Source of the DNA: Collinsella sp. TM10-22
Lineage (GTDB): Bacteria > Actinomycetota > Coriobacteriia > Coriobacteriales > Coriobacteriaceae
Reading direction: 5' to 3'
DNA: 64,000 nucleotides
Assembly (NCBI RefSeq): GCF_003466125.1
Contig: NZ_QSOC01000001.1
Span: forward strand, 359,632-423,631
Positions within the stretch are counted from its first letter, which is position 1, and every line of letters begins with the position of its first letter. A model generated the notes under the pieces. The model saw only the letters and a list, made by a program, of their open reading frames with translations. It had not been told where the DNA came from and did no database searches. Shown in pieces: positions 18,676-27,583 of this stretch. Both the position numbers and the translations under genes were made by a program.

Positions 18676-20549
18676 GCGCGATCACCCATCAATACATTCT
18701 TGGCATGGAGCGTGGGACAGATTCCGCAGCCGGTGCACGACGTGCGGGTGCAGTCGGGAGTCGTGACACCCTCGAGCGAGCGACGGTACTCGCGCTCGAG
18801 GAAGCCGCGCGTGCAACCGGGGCTCACATGCTCCCACGGCAGGCGCCAGTCCAACTCGTAGGGCAGGTGCACGAGTTCATTGAGGTCGATGCCGTTTTTG
18901 GCAGCAGCCTCCTTCCAGTTATCGAGCGAGAAATGCTCCACCCAGGCGTCAAAGCGAGAGCCCGCGCGCCAAGCATCGATGATGACGGGCGTCATGTCAC
19001 GACCGGCGCGGGACAGCGCGGCCTCGATGAGCGAGGTCTCAGCATCGTGGTAATGCACGCGGACGGCACGGTTACGAACGCTCGTGATAAGCAGCTTTTG
19101 GCGACGCTTGACGTCGTCGTAATCGAGCTGCGGGCACCACTGGAACGGCGTGGCAGCCTTGGGGATAAAGACCGAAACCGAGATGGACACCGAAATCGAG
19201 CCGCGACGAGCCTTGGGCACCACGGAGCGACCGAGCTCCAGCACGTGATCGGCCAGATTGGCGATGGCCACGATGTCCTCGTCGCGCTCGCCGGGAAGGC
19301 CCATCATAAAGTAGAGCTTCATGCGGTTCCAGCCGGCCTCGAAGGCCGCCTTGGCCGCACGGTCCAGGTCCTCCTCGGTCACGTTCTTGTTAATTATGTC
19401 GCGCATGCGCTGACTGCCGGCCTCGGGCGCGAACGTCAGGCCGCCCTTCTTTTCGCCGGCGACCGACTCGGCCATATCCACGCCAAACGAATCCAAGCGC
19501 TGCGACGGAATGGACACGCGAATACCCGTATCCTCCAGGCAACGGTTGAGCCTGCCGAGCACGTCGCGAATGCAGGAGTGGTCAGTCGTGGAGAGCGAGG
19601 TCAGCGACACCTCGTCATAGCCGGTCTTTTCCAGACCCTGAATCACCGACGAGACGATCTGGTCGGCCGAGCGCTCGCGCACCGGGCGATACGTCATGCC
19701 TGCCTGGCAAAAACGACACCCGCGGGCGCAGCCGCGCAGGATCTCGATAGACAGGCGGTCGTGGACCAGCTGTGCATAGGGTACGCACGACTGCGACAGC
19801 GGATTGGTGGCACCAAAGTCCTCGACGACGCGCTTGTAGACCACAGTCGGCGCATCCTTGCCCTCACGCGGCGCGGTGTAGCCATGCGGCGAGCAGGGCT
19901 CGTCGTGACGAACCTCATAGAGCGACGGCACGTAGTTGCCGGCAATGGATGCAAGCTGCTCAACAATCTGCGCGCGCGGGACTCCTTCGTCACGCAGGCG
20001 GCGATGCAGCTGGCAGGTCTCGAGCAGCGATTCCTCGCCCTCACCGATGAGGATGGCATCGAAGAAGGCCGCGTACGGCTCGGGGTTGTACACCGAAGGA
20101 CCACCGGCGATGACAATGGGGTCGTCCTCGGTGCGGTCAGCCGCCAACAGCGGAATGCCAGCGAGGTCGAGAGCCTCGAGGAAGTTCGTCACCGCCATCT
20201 CGTGCGGCACATGCAGGCCGACCATATCAAACGAAGCGACGGGGGCGGCACCTTCGAGCGACAGCAGCGGAATACCCGCCTCGCGCATGGCGTCACCCAT
20301 ATCAGGCCACGGCACATAGCCGCGCTCGCAGGAGATGCCCTCGGCCTGGTTAAGAATGTTGTAGAGGATGGCGATACCTTGGTTGGGCAGACCGACCTCG
20401 TATACGTCCGGATAGATCAGGCAACAACGGTAATCGGCATCGGCCTTGGAAAGCGTGCCCCACTCGTGATCGATATAGCGGCTCGGTTTCTCGACCTTGG
20501 CGAGCAGCGGCTCAATTAAATGAAAACAATCTTGGTATGCAACGCGCAA
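18672..20549 (-). CDS. B12-binding/radical SAM protein (TIGR03960 type)
   Basis: 625 residues. An N-terminal cobalamin-binding-like domain (LPNQGIAILYNILNQ, GLHVPHEMAVTNFLEAL, IVIAGGPSVYNPEP) leads into a radical SAM core with the cluster motif CARGCRFCQAG, and later GLTFAPEAGSQRMRDIINKN and KLYFMMGLPGERDED. A second Cys group near the end, CTRTSCTGCGICP, could bind another cluster. Substrate unknown. TTG start with GGGG eight bases upstream. It is coupled to the DUF2344 partner and lies directly downstream of the cell-shape genes, as in several Gram-positive genomes. Confidence 0.88.
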   Translation of the reverse strand: MRVAYQDCFHLIEPLLAKVEKPSRYIDHEWGTLSKADADYRCCLIYPDVYEVGLPNQGIAILYNILNQAEGISCERGYVPWPDMGDAMREAGIPLLSLEGAAPVASFDMVGLHVPHEMAVTNFLEALDLAGIPLLAADRTEDDPIVIAGGPSVYNPEPYAAFFDAILIGEGEESLLETCQLHRRLRDEGVPRAQIVEQLASIAGNYVPSLYEVRHDEPCSPHGYTAPREGKDAPTVVYKRVVEDFGATNPLSQSCVPYAQLVHDRLSIEILRGCARGCRFCQAGMTYRPVRERSADQIVSSVIQGLEKTGYDEVSLTSLSTTDHSCIRDVLGRLNRCLEDTGIRVSIPSQRLDSFGVDMAESVAGEKKGGLTFAPEAGSQRMRDIINKNVTEEDLDRAAKAAFEAGWNRMKLYFMMGLPGERDEDIVAIANLADHVLELGRSVVPKARRGSISVSISVSVFIPKAATPFQWCPQLDYDDVKRRQKLLITSVRNRAVRVHYHDAETSLIEAALSRAGRDMTPVIIDAWRAGSRFDAWVEHFSLDNWKEAAAKNGIDLNELVHLPYELDWRLPWEHVSPGCTRGFLEREYRRSLEGVTTPDCTRTSCTGCGICPTLHAKNVLMGDRA

Positions 20550-20559
20550 CGGAAAACCC

Positions 20560-21489
20560 CTAAGCAGCGAGATCGGATGCGTCCTGGTAGGACGCCATAG
20601 GACGGGTAGCGCCCGCGACCGTGGTCACCAGATCGCGAACGCGGGAGAACGTGGCAGTGACCACCTCGTTGGCACGGCTGTAGTCGACATCGCGCTCGTA
20701 AAGCGAAACGAGCGCACGGCCCATGCCATAGGTGCCCGCGGCAGCAGTGAGCGCCTTGACGGCAAACCCAATATGCGGCGTCTGCTTGACGAGCACGCGG
20801 GTGACCGCGCGGATCACAAGACCGCCGGCAAGCACGCCCGCGACCTCGTAGCCGCGCTCAGGCTTAATGCCGCGCCCAAAGACGGCAGCGAGCTCAAAGA
20901 GCATGCCCACCTGCGCCAGCGCCATAACGGGATAATCGGCGCCCGGCAAAAACACCAGCGCACCGGTCGCCATATTGGTGAGCGCGCACGAGGTGATGAT
21001 ACGATTGGCCGCCGCGATGCGCATGAAGGCAAAGTTCGCCGCAAAAGCCGTTTCCTTGTCGGTGCGATCGAGAATCCAGCGGGCAAGCGTCTCGAGCAGA
21101 TACGTCTTATCGGTTGCCGCTACCACGCCGAGCATGGGCGTGGACTCCTCGATAAACGGCGCCTCCACAGCAGACTCGGCAAGCACGCATACGGGCGCGC
21201 CGGCGATCACGAGCTCCTGCACGGCACTCTCCAAGCGGTCGGAACCACACGAGAGCACCAGCACCACATCGGTATCGGTCTTTGGAGCAATTCGCTCCTC
21301 CCCCAGACGCTCGACGCGCACAATGCCCGAGGTCGTCTGCGGCACAAAGGCGTCACGCACCGTCTCGGCCAGAAAGCGCGAGGCGGACGAATCCAGATAG
21401 ACCGAGACGCGCACCGGCGTATCGGAATCCTTCTTAACGGACGCGCCCATCTTAAAAGCGCGGGTCAGCTTATCTACGGGAATTTTCAT
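20560..21489 (-). CDS. DUF697-like membrane-associated protein
   Basis: 309 residues without a recognised enzyme motif. The N-terminal half (1-150) has a Rossmann-like pattern (VVLVLSCGSDRLESAVQEL, PVCVLAESAVEAPFIEES) recalling a GTPase or nucleotide fold but without P-loop or DxxG. The C-terminal half has hydrophobic stretches (TNMATGALVFLPGADYPVMA, FAVKALTAAAGTYGMGRALV) resembling DUF697, a domain often fused to GTPases. Ribosome binding site GGAGGGG six bases ahead. It lies 18 bases after rodA in the same operon. I cannot assign a function. Confidence 0.6.
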   Translation of the reverse strand: MKIPVDKLTRAFKMGASVKKDSDTPVRVSVYLDSSASRFLAETVRDAFVPQTTSGIVRVERLGEERIAPKTDTDVVLVLSCGSDRLESAVQELVIAGAPVCVLAESAVEAPFIEESTPMLGVVAATDKTYLLETLARWILDRTDKETAFAANFAFMRIAAANRIITSCALTNMATGALVFLPGADYPVMALAQVGMLFELAAVFGRGIKPERGYEVAGVLAGGLVIRAVTRVLVKQTPHIGFAVKALTAAAGTYGMGRALVSLYERDVDYSRANEVVTATFSRVRDLVTTVAGATRPMASYQDASDLAA

Positions 21490-21507
21490 AGCAAACCCCT
21501 CCAGCGG

Positions 21508-22734
21508 TTACGCGGCGCCCGAACGATGCCGCCATATGGATTGTACGATACCCACCGTCAGCAGCTGAATCATCATCGAAGACGAGCCAAAGCTAATAAA
21601 CGGTAGCGGAATACCGGTAATCGGCATCATGCCGATGCACATGCCGATATTTTCGAAGGTCTGGAACGCCCACATGCCAACGATGCCCACACACGAAAGA
21701 CGCAAAAACAGCGACTCACACTTAAAGGCGACGCGAATCGTCGAAAAGATCAACAGCACGTAGAGGCACAGGAGCAAAAAGGAACCACAAAAGCCAAAGG
21801 TCTCGGACAGGAAGGCGAAGACGAAGTCGGTGTGGAACTCAGGCAGAAAGCCGCCGGCCGACTGCGTCGCATGGCCCAAGCCCTTACCAAAGAAGCCGCC
21901 AGAGCCAACGGCGATAAGCGACTGCTGCAGGTTGTAGGCATCGTCCGAATCGGCATTATCGGGGTCGATAAAGACCGTCAGACGGTTCATCTGATACTGC
22001 TTGATGAGCACATCGTGGCCGAGCAACGAATCAAAGACCGAATCGAGCGCCAGGACGAGGGCCACCAGGCCCACGAGCAGGGCTAGGGTCGACAGCACCC
22101 ATTCGCGGCGTGAACCGCTCATACAAATGACGATGGCCCCAGAAACAAGCACGACCAGGCCCGAGCCCAGGTCGCCCATGGCAACGACGGCCAAAAACGG
22201 AATGGACAGCATGCCGCAGAGCTTGACGTAGTCGCGAGCGGTATCGATGCGACCGTTATACTGCGAGCCAAGCGTAGCAATAAAGAAGATGGTGATGAGC
22301 TTGGCAAGCTCAACCGGCTGGAATGTCAAGCCGATACCGGGAATCTTGATCCAGCCCGTCATGCCCAGACCGCCCGTATAGGACAGACCCGGAATCTTGG
22401 GCGAGAAGATCACGATCAGGTCGATGACGAGCAACGCCGTCGAGAAATTGGATATACCGCGCAGGTCGATACGCCAGACCAGCACCGCCAGCACCGCACC
22501 GATGCCAATTCCCAGCAGATGGCGTGAGAACGAGGCATCGGCCTTAAACTGCGAAGCCGACCAGATAATGATGGCACCGTAGGCGACAAGCGCCACAGTA
22601 GCCACGAGCACACCGATATGCACCTTTTGGCGAAACGTGCCGCGCGAGGCCGAAAGTTGCTTGTTGACGCGGTCCAGGCTGCTGCGAGAGCCGGTCTTGG
22701 TTGAACGGAACAGATCCGCCGGAGAAAAATCCAT
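21508..22734 (-). CDS. rodA: Peptidoglycan glycosyltransferase RodA (SEDS family)
   Basis: SEDS polymerase that works with a class B PBP in side-wall elongation. 408 residues with ~10 membrane segments. Hallmarks are TFQPVELAKL, the extracellular loop with FIDPDNADSDDAYNLQQSL, GSGGFFGKGLGHATQ, LPEFHTDFVFAFLSETFG and the end MMPITGIPLPFISFGSSSMM. A ~37-residue basic, Ser-rich cytoplasmic N-terminus precedes the first segment. AGGAGG lies before the ATG. It follows mrdA after nine bases, and the two form the elongation synthase pair. Confidence 0.96.
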   Translation of the reverse strand: MDFSPADLFRSTKTGSRSSLDRVNKQLSASRGTFRQKVHIGVLVATVALVAYGAIIIWSASQFKADASFSRHLLGIGIGAVLAVLVWRIDLRGISNFSTALLVIDLIVIFSPKIPGLSYTGGLGMTGWIKIPGIGLTFQPVELAKLITIFFIATLGSQYNGRIDTARDYVKLCGMLSIPFLAVVAMGDLGSGLVVLVSGAIVICMSGSRREWVLSTLALLVGLVALVLALDSVFDSLLGHDVLIKQYQMNRLTVFIDPDNADSDDAYNLQQSLIAVGSGGFFGKGLGHATQSAGGFLPEFHTDFVFAFLSETFGFCGSFLLLCLYVLLIFSTIRVAFKCESLFLRLSCVGIVGMWAFQTFENIGMCIGMMPITGIPLPFISFGSSSMMIQLLTVGIVQSIWRHRSGAA

Positions 22735-22743
22735 CGCAACCTC

Positions 22744-24813
22744 CTATCGAACCGAAGAATCGCCCGAGGCCGAAGAGGTATCGGGCTCGTCATAAATCAC
22801 GCCGAGCACGTCGCGCACGACATGCATCGCGGTATCTGAGCCACCGCCGCCCTGCTCCAGGACAGTAGCGATGACATACTTGGGATCATCGGCCGGTGCA
22901 TAGGCGCAGAACCACGCGTATTCGTCCTCGCCGCTTTTCTCGCCCGTGCCCGACTTGCCGTATACCTGCGGCGTCAGGGTGCCAAAGTGAGCCGCCAGGG
23001 ACGTCGATGCCGTGTAAATCACGTCGTGCATGCCGTTGCGAACAAGAGCCAAATCCGAATCGCTGTTGATCTTGGCCTCCAGACGCTTCTTCTTGCCCTT
23101 GCCGTTGTACTTATAGGCATCGCCGTCGCCATCGCGCGACACGGCAGACAAAAACACGTGAGGCACGTACTGTTTGCCGCCGTTGGCAAGACCCATATAG
23201 GCGCACGCCATCTGCAGGGGCGTCACCAGGATGTCGCCCTGGCCGATGGCAATGTTGGTCATATCGCCGGCATTCCACTTACGATCCTCGGCAGAGGCAT
23301 CGGTGAAGTACGACTCTTTCCACTCGGCATCGGGAATACGGCCCGCGCCCTCACTCGGCAGATCGATACCACAGGTCTTGCCTAGGCCCCAGCGACGAAA
23401 GACCTCCTGCAGGCCCTCGGGATGTTGCTCGTCATAGAAGAACGCCTTGCCCATGTCGTAGAAGACGGGGTCGCACGAGTTGGCGATACCCGACTGCAGC
23501 GTCATGGTGCCGTGGCCGGAATGCAGCCAGCAGCGCTTGCCCCAAGCCTTACCCAGGCCCGTCCAATAGCCCGTGCAGTTGGTTGTCTGCGTTGAGGTGT
23601 AGGTTCCAAACTCAAGACCGGCCAGTGCCGAGAGTGGCTTGATGGTCGAGGCCGACATGTACTGTCCGCTAATGGCGCGGTTGAGCAGCGGGTGTGAACC
23701 CTCGTCATCATTGAGCTCGGTCCACACGTCATTTGAGACGCCGCCGATAAAGACGGAGGGATCGAACTTGGGCTCGCTGGCCATGCCCAGGATCTCGCCA
23801 TTGTTGGGATCGAGACACACCACGGCGCCGTTGCCGGCATTGCTGTAGCCAGTGGTCTTGGCAAGCTCGATAGCGCTCGCCAGCGCCGTCTCACAGGCCT
23901 GTTGGATCTTAAGGTCGAGCGTGAGCTTAATGTCGGAGCCGGCCTTCGCGGGCACGGCGCCGGCCTGACCGGTCACATTGCCCGAGGCATCGACCTTGAC
24001 GGTCTGCTCGCCACGAATACCCTGCAGCAGGTTTTCGTAGTAGCTCTCAACGCCCGCTTGGCCCACGATATCGCCCGACTGGTACGTAATCCGGCCAGCA
24101 GAAGCATCATCAACGCCAGAGGTTTTCTTATTCTGGGCCTCGAGCTGCTCTGAGGTAATGGTGCCTGTATAGCCCAAAATGTGACAGGCCGTCTCGCCGT
24201 ACGGGTACTGGCGCTCGGTACGCTCGGCAATCTTGACGCCCGGGAACTCGCCGGCATGCTCCTGAATATAGGCAACCGTGGAGCGACGGACATCCGTCGC
24301 GATGGTATGCAGGCTCTGGGCGCCCTCGGAATTGTCCTGGATATTGCGCAGAACCGCCACGTAGGGCATACCGAGCACGTTGGCAAGATGGCGAACCAGA
24401 ACCTCATCCTCGGCAAGATCGCGGTAGGCCACGACAGCAAGTGAGGGACGGTTCTGGACAAGCGCCACGCCATTGCGGTCGAGGATGCGGCCGCGCACAG
24501 CGGGTGTGGTAACGGTGCGAGTCTGATTGCTATTAGCCTGCTTCTCGTAATAGTCCGACGAGACCATCTGCATGCCCCACAGCTTGACGGCAAGCGCCGC
24601 AAACATCGCGCCCACACCCGCGGTGAGGATGGAAAAGCGGCCCTTAAAGGCGGTCGCCGCGGTATTGCCCTCGCCCTCGGTGGCGCGCGGGGCCGTTCCA
24701 TGCTGCGTATCGTAGGTAAAACGGGAATCGCCACGACGCATGATGACCAGCGCGACCACGATGGCCACAACCAGCACGATACCGGCGATAATAACCGTCA
24801 ACTGGGAAGACAT
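22744..24813 (-). CDS. mrdA: Penicillin-binding protein 2, elongation transpeptidase
   Basis: Class B PBP, partner of RodA. Transpeptidase motifs are SxxK as Ser389-Thr-Ile-Lys392, SCD in GIANSCDPVFYDMG, and KSGTGE. A dimerisation domain starts with RGRILDRNGVALVQNRPSLA. Two hydrophobic N-terminal segments are seen, at about residues 5-26 and 58-80; most PBP2 proteins have one, and the region between is polar (DSRFTYDTQHG). 689 residues, GGGGAGG ahead of the ATG. Part of mreB-mreC-mreD-mrdA-rodA. Confidence 0.95.
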   Translation of the reverse strand: MSSQLTVIIAGIVLVVAIVVALVIMRRGDSRFTYDTQHGTAPRATEGEGNTAATAFKGRFSILTAGVGAMFAALAVKLWGMQMVSSDYYEKQANSNQTRTVTTPAVRGRILDRNGVALVQNRPSLAVVAYRDLAEDEVLVRHLANVLGMPYVAVLRNIQDNSEGAQSLHTIATDVRRSTVAYIQEHAGEFPGVKIAERTERQYPYGETACHILGYTGTITSEQLEAQNKKTSGVDDASAGRITYQSGDIVGQAGVESYYENLLQGIRGEQTVKVDASGNVTGQAGAVPAKAGSDIKLTLDLKIQQACETALASAIELAKTTGYSNAGNGAVVCLDPNNGEILGMASEPKFDPSVFIGGVSNDVWTELNDDEGSHPLLNRAISGQYMSASTIKPLSALAGLEFGTYTSTQTTNCTGYWTGLGKAWGKRCWLHSGHGTMTLQSGIANSCDPVFYDMGKAFFYDEQHPEGLQEVFRRWGLGKTCGIDLPSEGAGRIPDAEWKESYFTDASAEDRKWNAGDMTNIAIGQGDILVTPLQMACAYMGLANGGKQYVPHVFLSAVSRDGDGDAYKYNGKGKKKRLEAKINSDSDLALVRNGMHDVIYTASTSLAAHFGTLTPQVYGKSGTGEKSGEDEYAWFCAYAPADDPKYVIATVLEQGGGGSDTAMHVVRDVLGVIYDEPDTSSASGDSSVR

Positions 24814-24826
24814 CTACGGGCCTCCC

Positions 24827-25393
24827 CTATTTGAGCTTGCGGGTCTTGGGCTTAAAGCGCATACCCGTCTGGCGTCCGCCACGTGCGGAGAATCCATAGC
24901 CGGACTGTGGCACGACGCCGGACATCAAAAACGGAATGGCAACCAGACCCGTCAGGATCGAGGACGGCAGCGCATGGCCGAAGATCGCCACGACAAAGCT
25001 CGTCTCCAAACCCATAAACAGCAAGATGATGCTGTAGATCACATTAATGACGAGCGCGAAGGCGCCCACAGTGACGCCGCGCGCACTCGAGGTACCGCCC
25101 GTCTGACCGACGGCGCTGTGCACCAGGGCAAAAGAACCCACGGTCAGCAGGAGCGACATAACGCCCACCGGCACGGCAGCGGACAGGTCATAGAACAAGC
25201 CGCTGCAAAAACCGCACACGACGGCACGGGTCGGGTCGCCCGAGAACACGCTTAGGCACACCAGGATAATCATGAAGTTGACGCGACCGCCCGCAATGGA
25301 GATCTGCGGTGCCAGGCCTGCCTGCAGCAGCACGCACACGATGGCGGCGATTACAAACGTGCGGGAGCTCATCCCCTGCTCGTGTAGATCCAT
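24827..25393 (-). CDS. mreD: Rod shape-determining protein MreD
   Basis: Small integral membrane protein of the elongasome. About 188 residues with five or six hydrophobic segments (TFVIAAIVCVLLQAGLAP, MIILVCLSVFSGDPTRAVVC, GLFYDLSAAVPVGVMSLLL) and a basic C-terminus. Sequence conservation in MreD is low, so the call rests on hydrophobic profile, the FCSGLFYDL-type segment and position between mreC and mrdA. The second ATG (25393) is seven bases from AGGGGG and is preferred over one two codons upstream. Confidence 0.85.
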   Translation of the reverse strand: MDLHEQGMSSRTFVIAAIVCVLLQAGLAPQISIAGGRVNFMIILVCLSVFSGDPTRAVVCGFCSGLFYDLSAAVPVGVMSLLLTVGSFALVHSAVGQTGGTSSARGVTVGAFALVINVIYSIILLFMGLETSFVVAIFGHALPSSILTGLVAIPFLMSGVVPQSGYGFSARGGRQTGMRFKPKTRKLK

Positions 25394-25404
25394 GGACATG
25401 CCCC

Positions 25405-26403
25405 CTATTCGCTCGAGCCGGAATCGGTCGTCTCGGACGTGTCGGAACTGTCATCCGAGCTCTCGTCCTTCGTCTTGGTCGCAGCATCGCGCGACGTTCC
25501 CTGCGGCGTGCTGTTGGCCGTGCTCACGTCCTCATCCGAGGCCGACTGTTCGTCGGTCAGCGAGGTGATGACCAGCACTTCCTCGTTGTTCTCGGCCGTG
25601 GTCTGAGCGCGCACCACAATGGTGTAGTACACGTCGTTTGCCGATTTCTCAACCGACGAGACGGTGCCGAGCGGTAGACCCTTGGGGAACACGCCACCGA
25701 TGCCCGAGGTCACGATGATGTCGCCAACCTTAACATCGGAGTCGACGCTCACGTACTCAAGACGCAGCGTGCCGTCAGCCTGACCCTGCAGCATGCCCTG
25801 GGCGCGCGTGTCCTGCACCATGGCGGATACGCCGGAGTTCTCGTCGCCAATCAGGCGCACGGTGGACGTTTTGGCCGAGACTTCGATGATCTGGCCGATA
25901 ACACCGGCCGAACTCGTCACAGGCATGTTGATGGTAAGCCCGTCGGCAGAACCCTTATCAATCGTGACGGTCGAGGTCCAGGCATCGCCCGAGGCACCAA
26001 CGATACGAGCTGCGGTCGATTTGAGGTTGTAGGTCGACTGCAGGCCGACCAGCCCCTCCAGACGCTCAGCAGTCTTTTGGGCCTCGGAGAGCTCGGCGAC
26101 CTTAGAGGTCAGCTCCTCATTTTGCTTCTTAAGCTCGTCAAGCGTGTCCTGCGACGCCGTAAGGTTAGAGAACACGTTGCCGATCGCATTGAAGGGAGCC
26201 GCCACAGCCGAGCCCACAAAGCGTATCGGCGAGGTAATCGTCGTCACGCCCGAACGCACGGCATGAATCGGCCCTGCCTCGCCCTCGCGGATGTAAAACG
26301 TGAGCAGCAACACCGAAATCAGGCTGAAAACAATCAACGGGCGCATACCCGTTGATTGTCGCTTGGTATTCAGATTTGTGGAGAAACCCGAAGATCGTGC
26401 CAA
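25405..26403 (-). CDS. mreC: Rod shape-determining protein MreC
   Basis: Bitopic scaffold of the elongasome that contacts PBP2. One transmembrane segment (about 22-38), a coiled coil (about 82-118, DELKKQNEELTSKVAELSEA), then the beta-rich periplasm-side domain with ARIVGASGDAWTSTVTIDKG, GVIGQIIEV and SGIGGVFPKGLPLG. The last ~55 residues form a Ser/Asp/Glu-rich disordered tail, long for the family. TTG start about eight bases from AAGGTGG. It follows mreB after 21 bases. Confidence 0.94.
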   Translation of the reverse strand: MARSSGFSTNLNTKRQSTGMRPLIVFSLISVLLLTFYIREGEAGPIHAVRSGVTTITSPIRFVGSAVAAPFNAIGNVFSNLTASQDTLDELKKQNEELTSKVAELSEAQKTAERLEGLVGLQSTYNLKSTAARIVGASGDAWTSTVTIDKGSADGLTINMPVTSSAGVIGQIIEVSAKTSTVRLIGDENSGVSAMVQDTRAQGMLQGQADGTLRLEYVSVDSDVKVGDIIVTSGIGGVFPKGLPLGTVSSVEKSANDVYYTIVVRAQTTAENNEEVLVITSLTDEQSASDEDVSTANSTPQGTSRDAATKTKDESSDDSSDTSETTDSGSSE

Positions 26404-26424
26404 ATGGAATCCACCTTTTGGAAA

Positions 26425-27468
26425 TTAAGCATTGGTCTGGACGAAGCCGCCATCAAACGCATTGGCCTCGAGCACGCGGGCACAGCCATTAACGACGTTA
26501 TCGAGCGCCGTGGGGCTAACGTTGACCGAAACGCCGGTCTCATCGCGCAGGCGCACGTCGAGACCGCGCAGCAGCGCGCCGCCGCCGGTCAGCAAAATGC
26601 CGTAGTACATAAGGTCCGAGGCAAGATCGGGAGGCGTAGCGTCGAGTGCGTCCTTGACGGCCTTGGCCATCTCGTCGAGCGGCTTGTTGAGTGCGCGACG
26701 AATCTCCTCGCTCTCGATGCGCACGGTCTTGGGCAGACCGGTGATCACGTCGCGGCCGTTGACCTCGACGTCGAGCTCGTCCTTGAGCGGCACGGCGGAG
26801 CCGACCTTGATCTTGATGTCCTCTGCCGTACGCTCGCCGATGGCAAGGTTGTAGGCATCGCGAACGTGCGTGAGGATAGCCTGGTCGAACTCGTCGCCGG
26901 CAATACGGATGGACTGCGAAACGACGATGCCGCCCATAGCGATAACGGCAACCTCGGTAGTACCGCCACCGATGTCGATAACCATGGAGCCGGTGGGCTC
27001 CTCGACGGGCAGGTCGGCGCCGATGGCGGCAGCCATAGGCTCTTCGATCAGATAGGCCTGGCGGGCACCGGCCTGGATCGTGGCCTCAAAGACAGCGCGC
27101 TTCTCGACCGACGTGACGCCGGAGGGAACGCAGACGACAACACGCGGACGCGGAGTCCACGGATAGCGCTTCTCGGACGCCTTGTCGATAAAGTAGCGAA
27201 GCATGGCCTCGGTAACGTCGAAGTCGGCGATGACGCCGTCCTTCAGGGGACGAACGGCCACGATGTTGCCGGGCGTACGGCCGAGCATGCGCTTTGCCTC
27301 GATACCGACCGCCAGGATGCGCTCGTCGTTCTTGTCGATGGCGACTACAGAGGGCTCGCGAATGACGATGCCCTTGCCGCGCACTGAGACAAGCGTATTG
27401 GCGGTGCCGAGGTCGATGGCAAGATCGCCCGCATAGCTACCGAAGAACATATCCATCAAAGAAAACAA
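26425..27468 (-). CDS. mreB: Actin-like cell shape protein MreB
   Basis: Bacterial actin that positions side-wall synthesis. 347 residues. ATP-binding motifs are LAIDLGTANTLVSVRGKGIV, GSMVIDIGGGTTEVAVIAMG and GILLTGGGALLRGLD. The N-terminal MFSLMDMFFGSYAGD could form a membrane-binding amphipathic helix. TTG start with AGGAG upstream. First gene of the cell-shape operon, so the organism is probably a rod even though many Coriobacteriia form short chains. Confidence 0.97.
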   Translation of the reverse strand: MFSLMDMFFGSYAGDLAIDLGTANTLVSVRGKGIVIREPSVVAIDKNDERILAVGIEAKRMLGRTPGNIVAVRPLKDGVIADFDVTEAMLRYFIDKASEKRYPWTPRPRVVVCVPSGVTSVEKRAVFEATIQAGARQAYLIEEPMAAAIGADLPVEEPTGSMVIDIGGGTTEVAVIAMGGIVVSQSIRIAGDEFDQAILTHVRDAYNLAIGERTAEDIKIKVGSAVPLKDELDVEVNGRDVITGLPKTVRIESEEIRRALNKPLDEMAKAVKDALDATPPDLASDLMYYGILLTGGGALLRGLDVRLRDETGVSVNVSPTALDNVVNGCARVLEANAFDGGFVQTNA

Positions 27469-27528
27469 CGCAACTCCTGATGTGTTGGATGATTGCTGGA
27501 AAACTACTAGCTCATCATACTAGCGCAA

Positions 27529-27561
27529 GCCCGGCACCTCACTTGCGGTGAAGCGCCGGGC
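27529..27561. terminator. GC-rich hairpin between the TPR gene and mreB
   Basis: GCCCGGC and GCCGGGC flank a further pairing CCTCAC/GGTGAA with loop TTGC. It lies just past the TPR gene stop but has no T tract, so termination is uncertain. A TATGAT box for mreB follows at 27510-27515 (minus strand). Confidence 0.45.
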
Positions 27562-27583
27562 AAAGCTAAATCCCATAAGGTCA

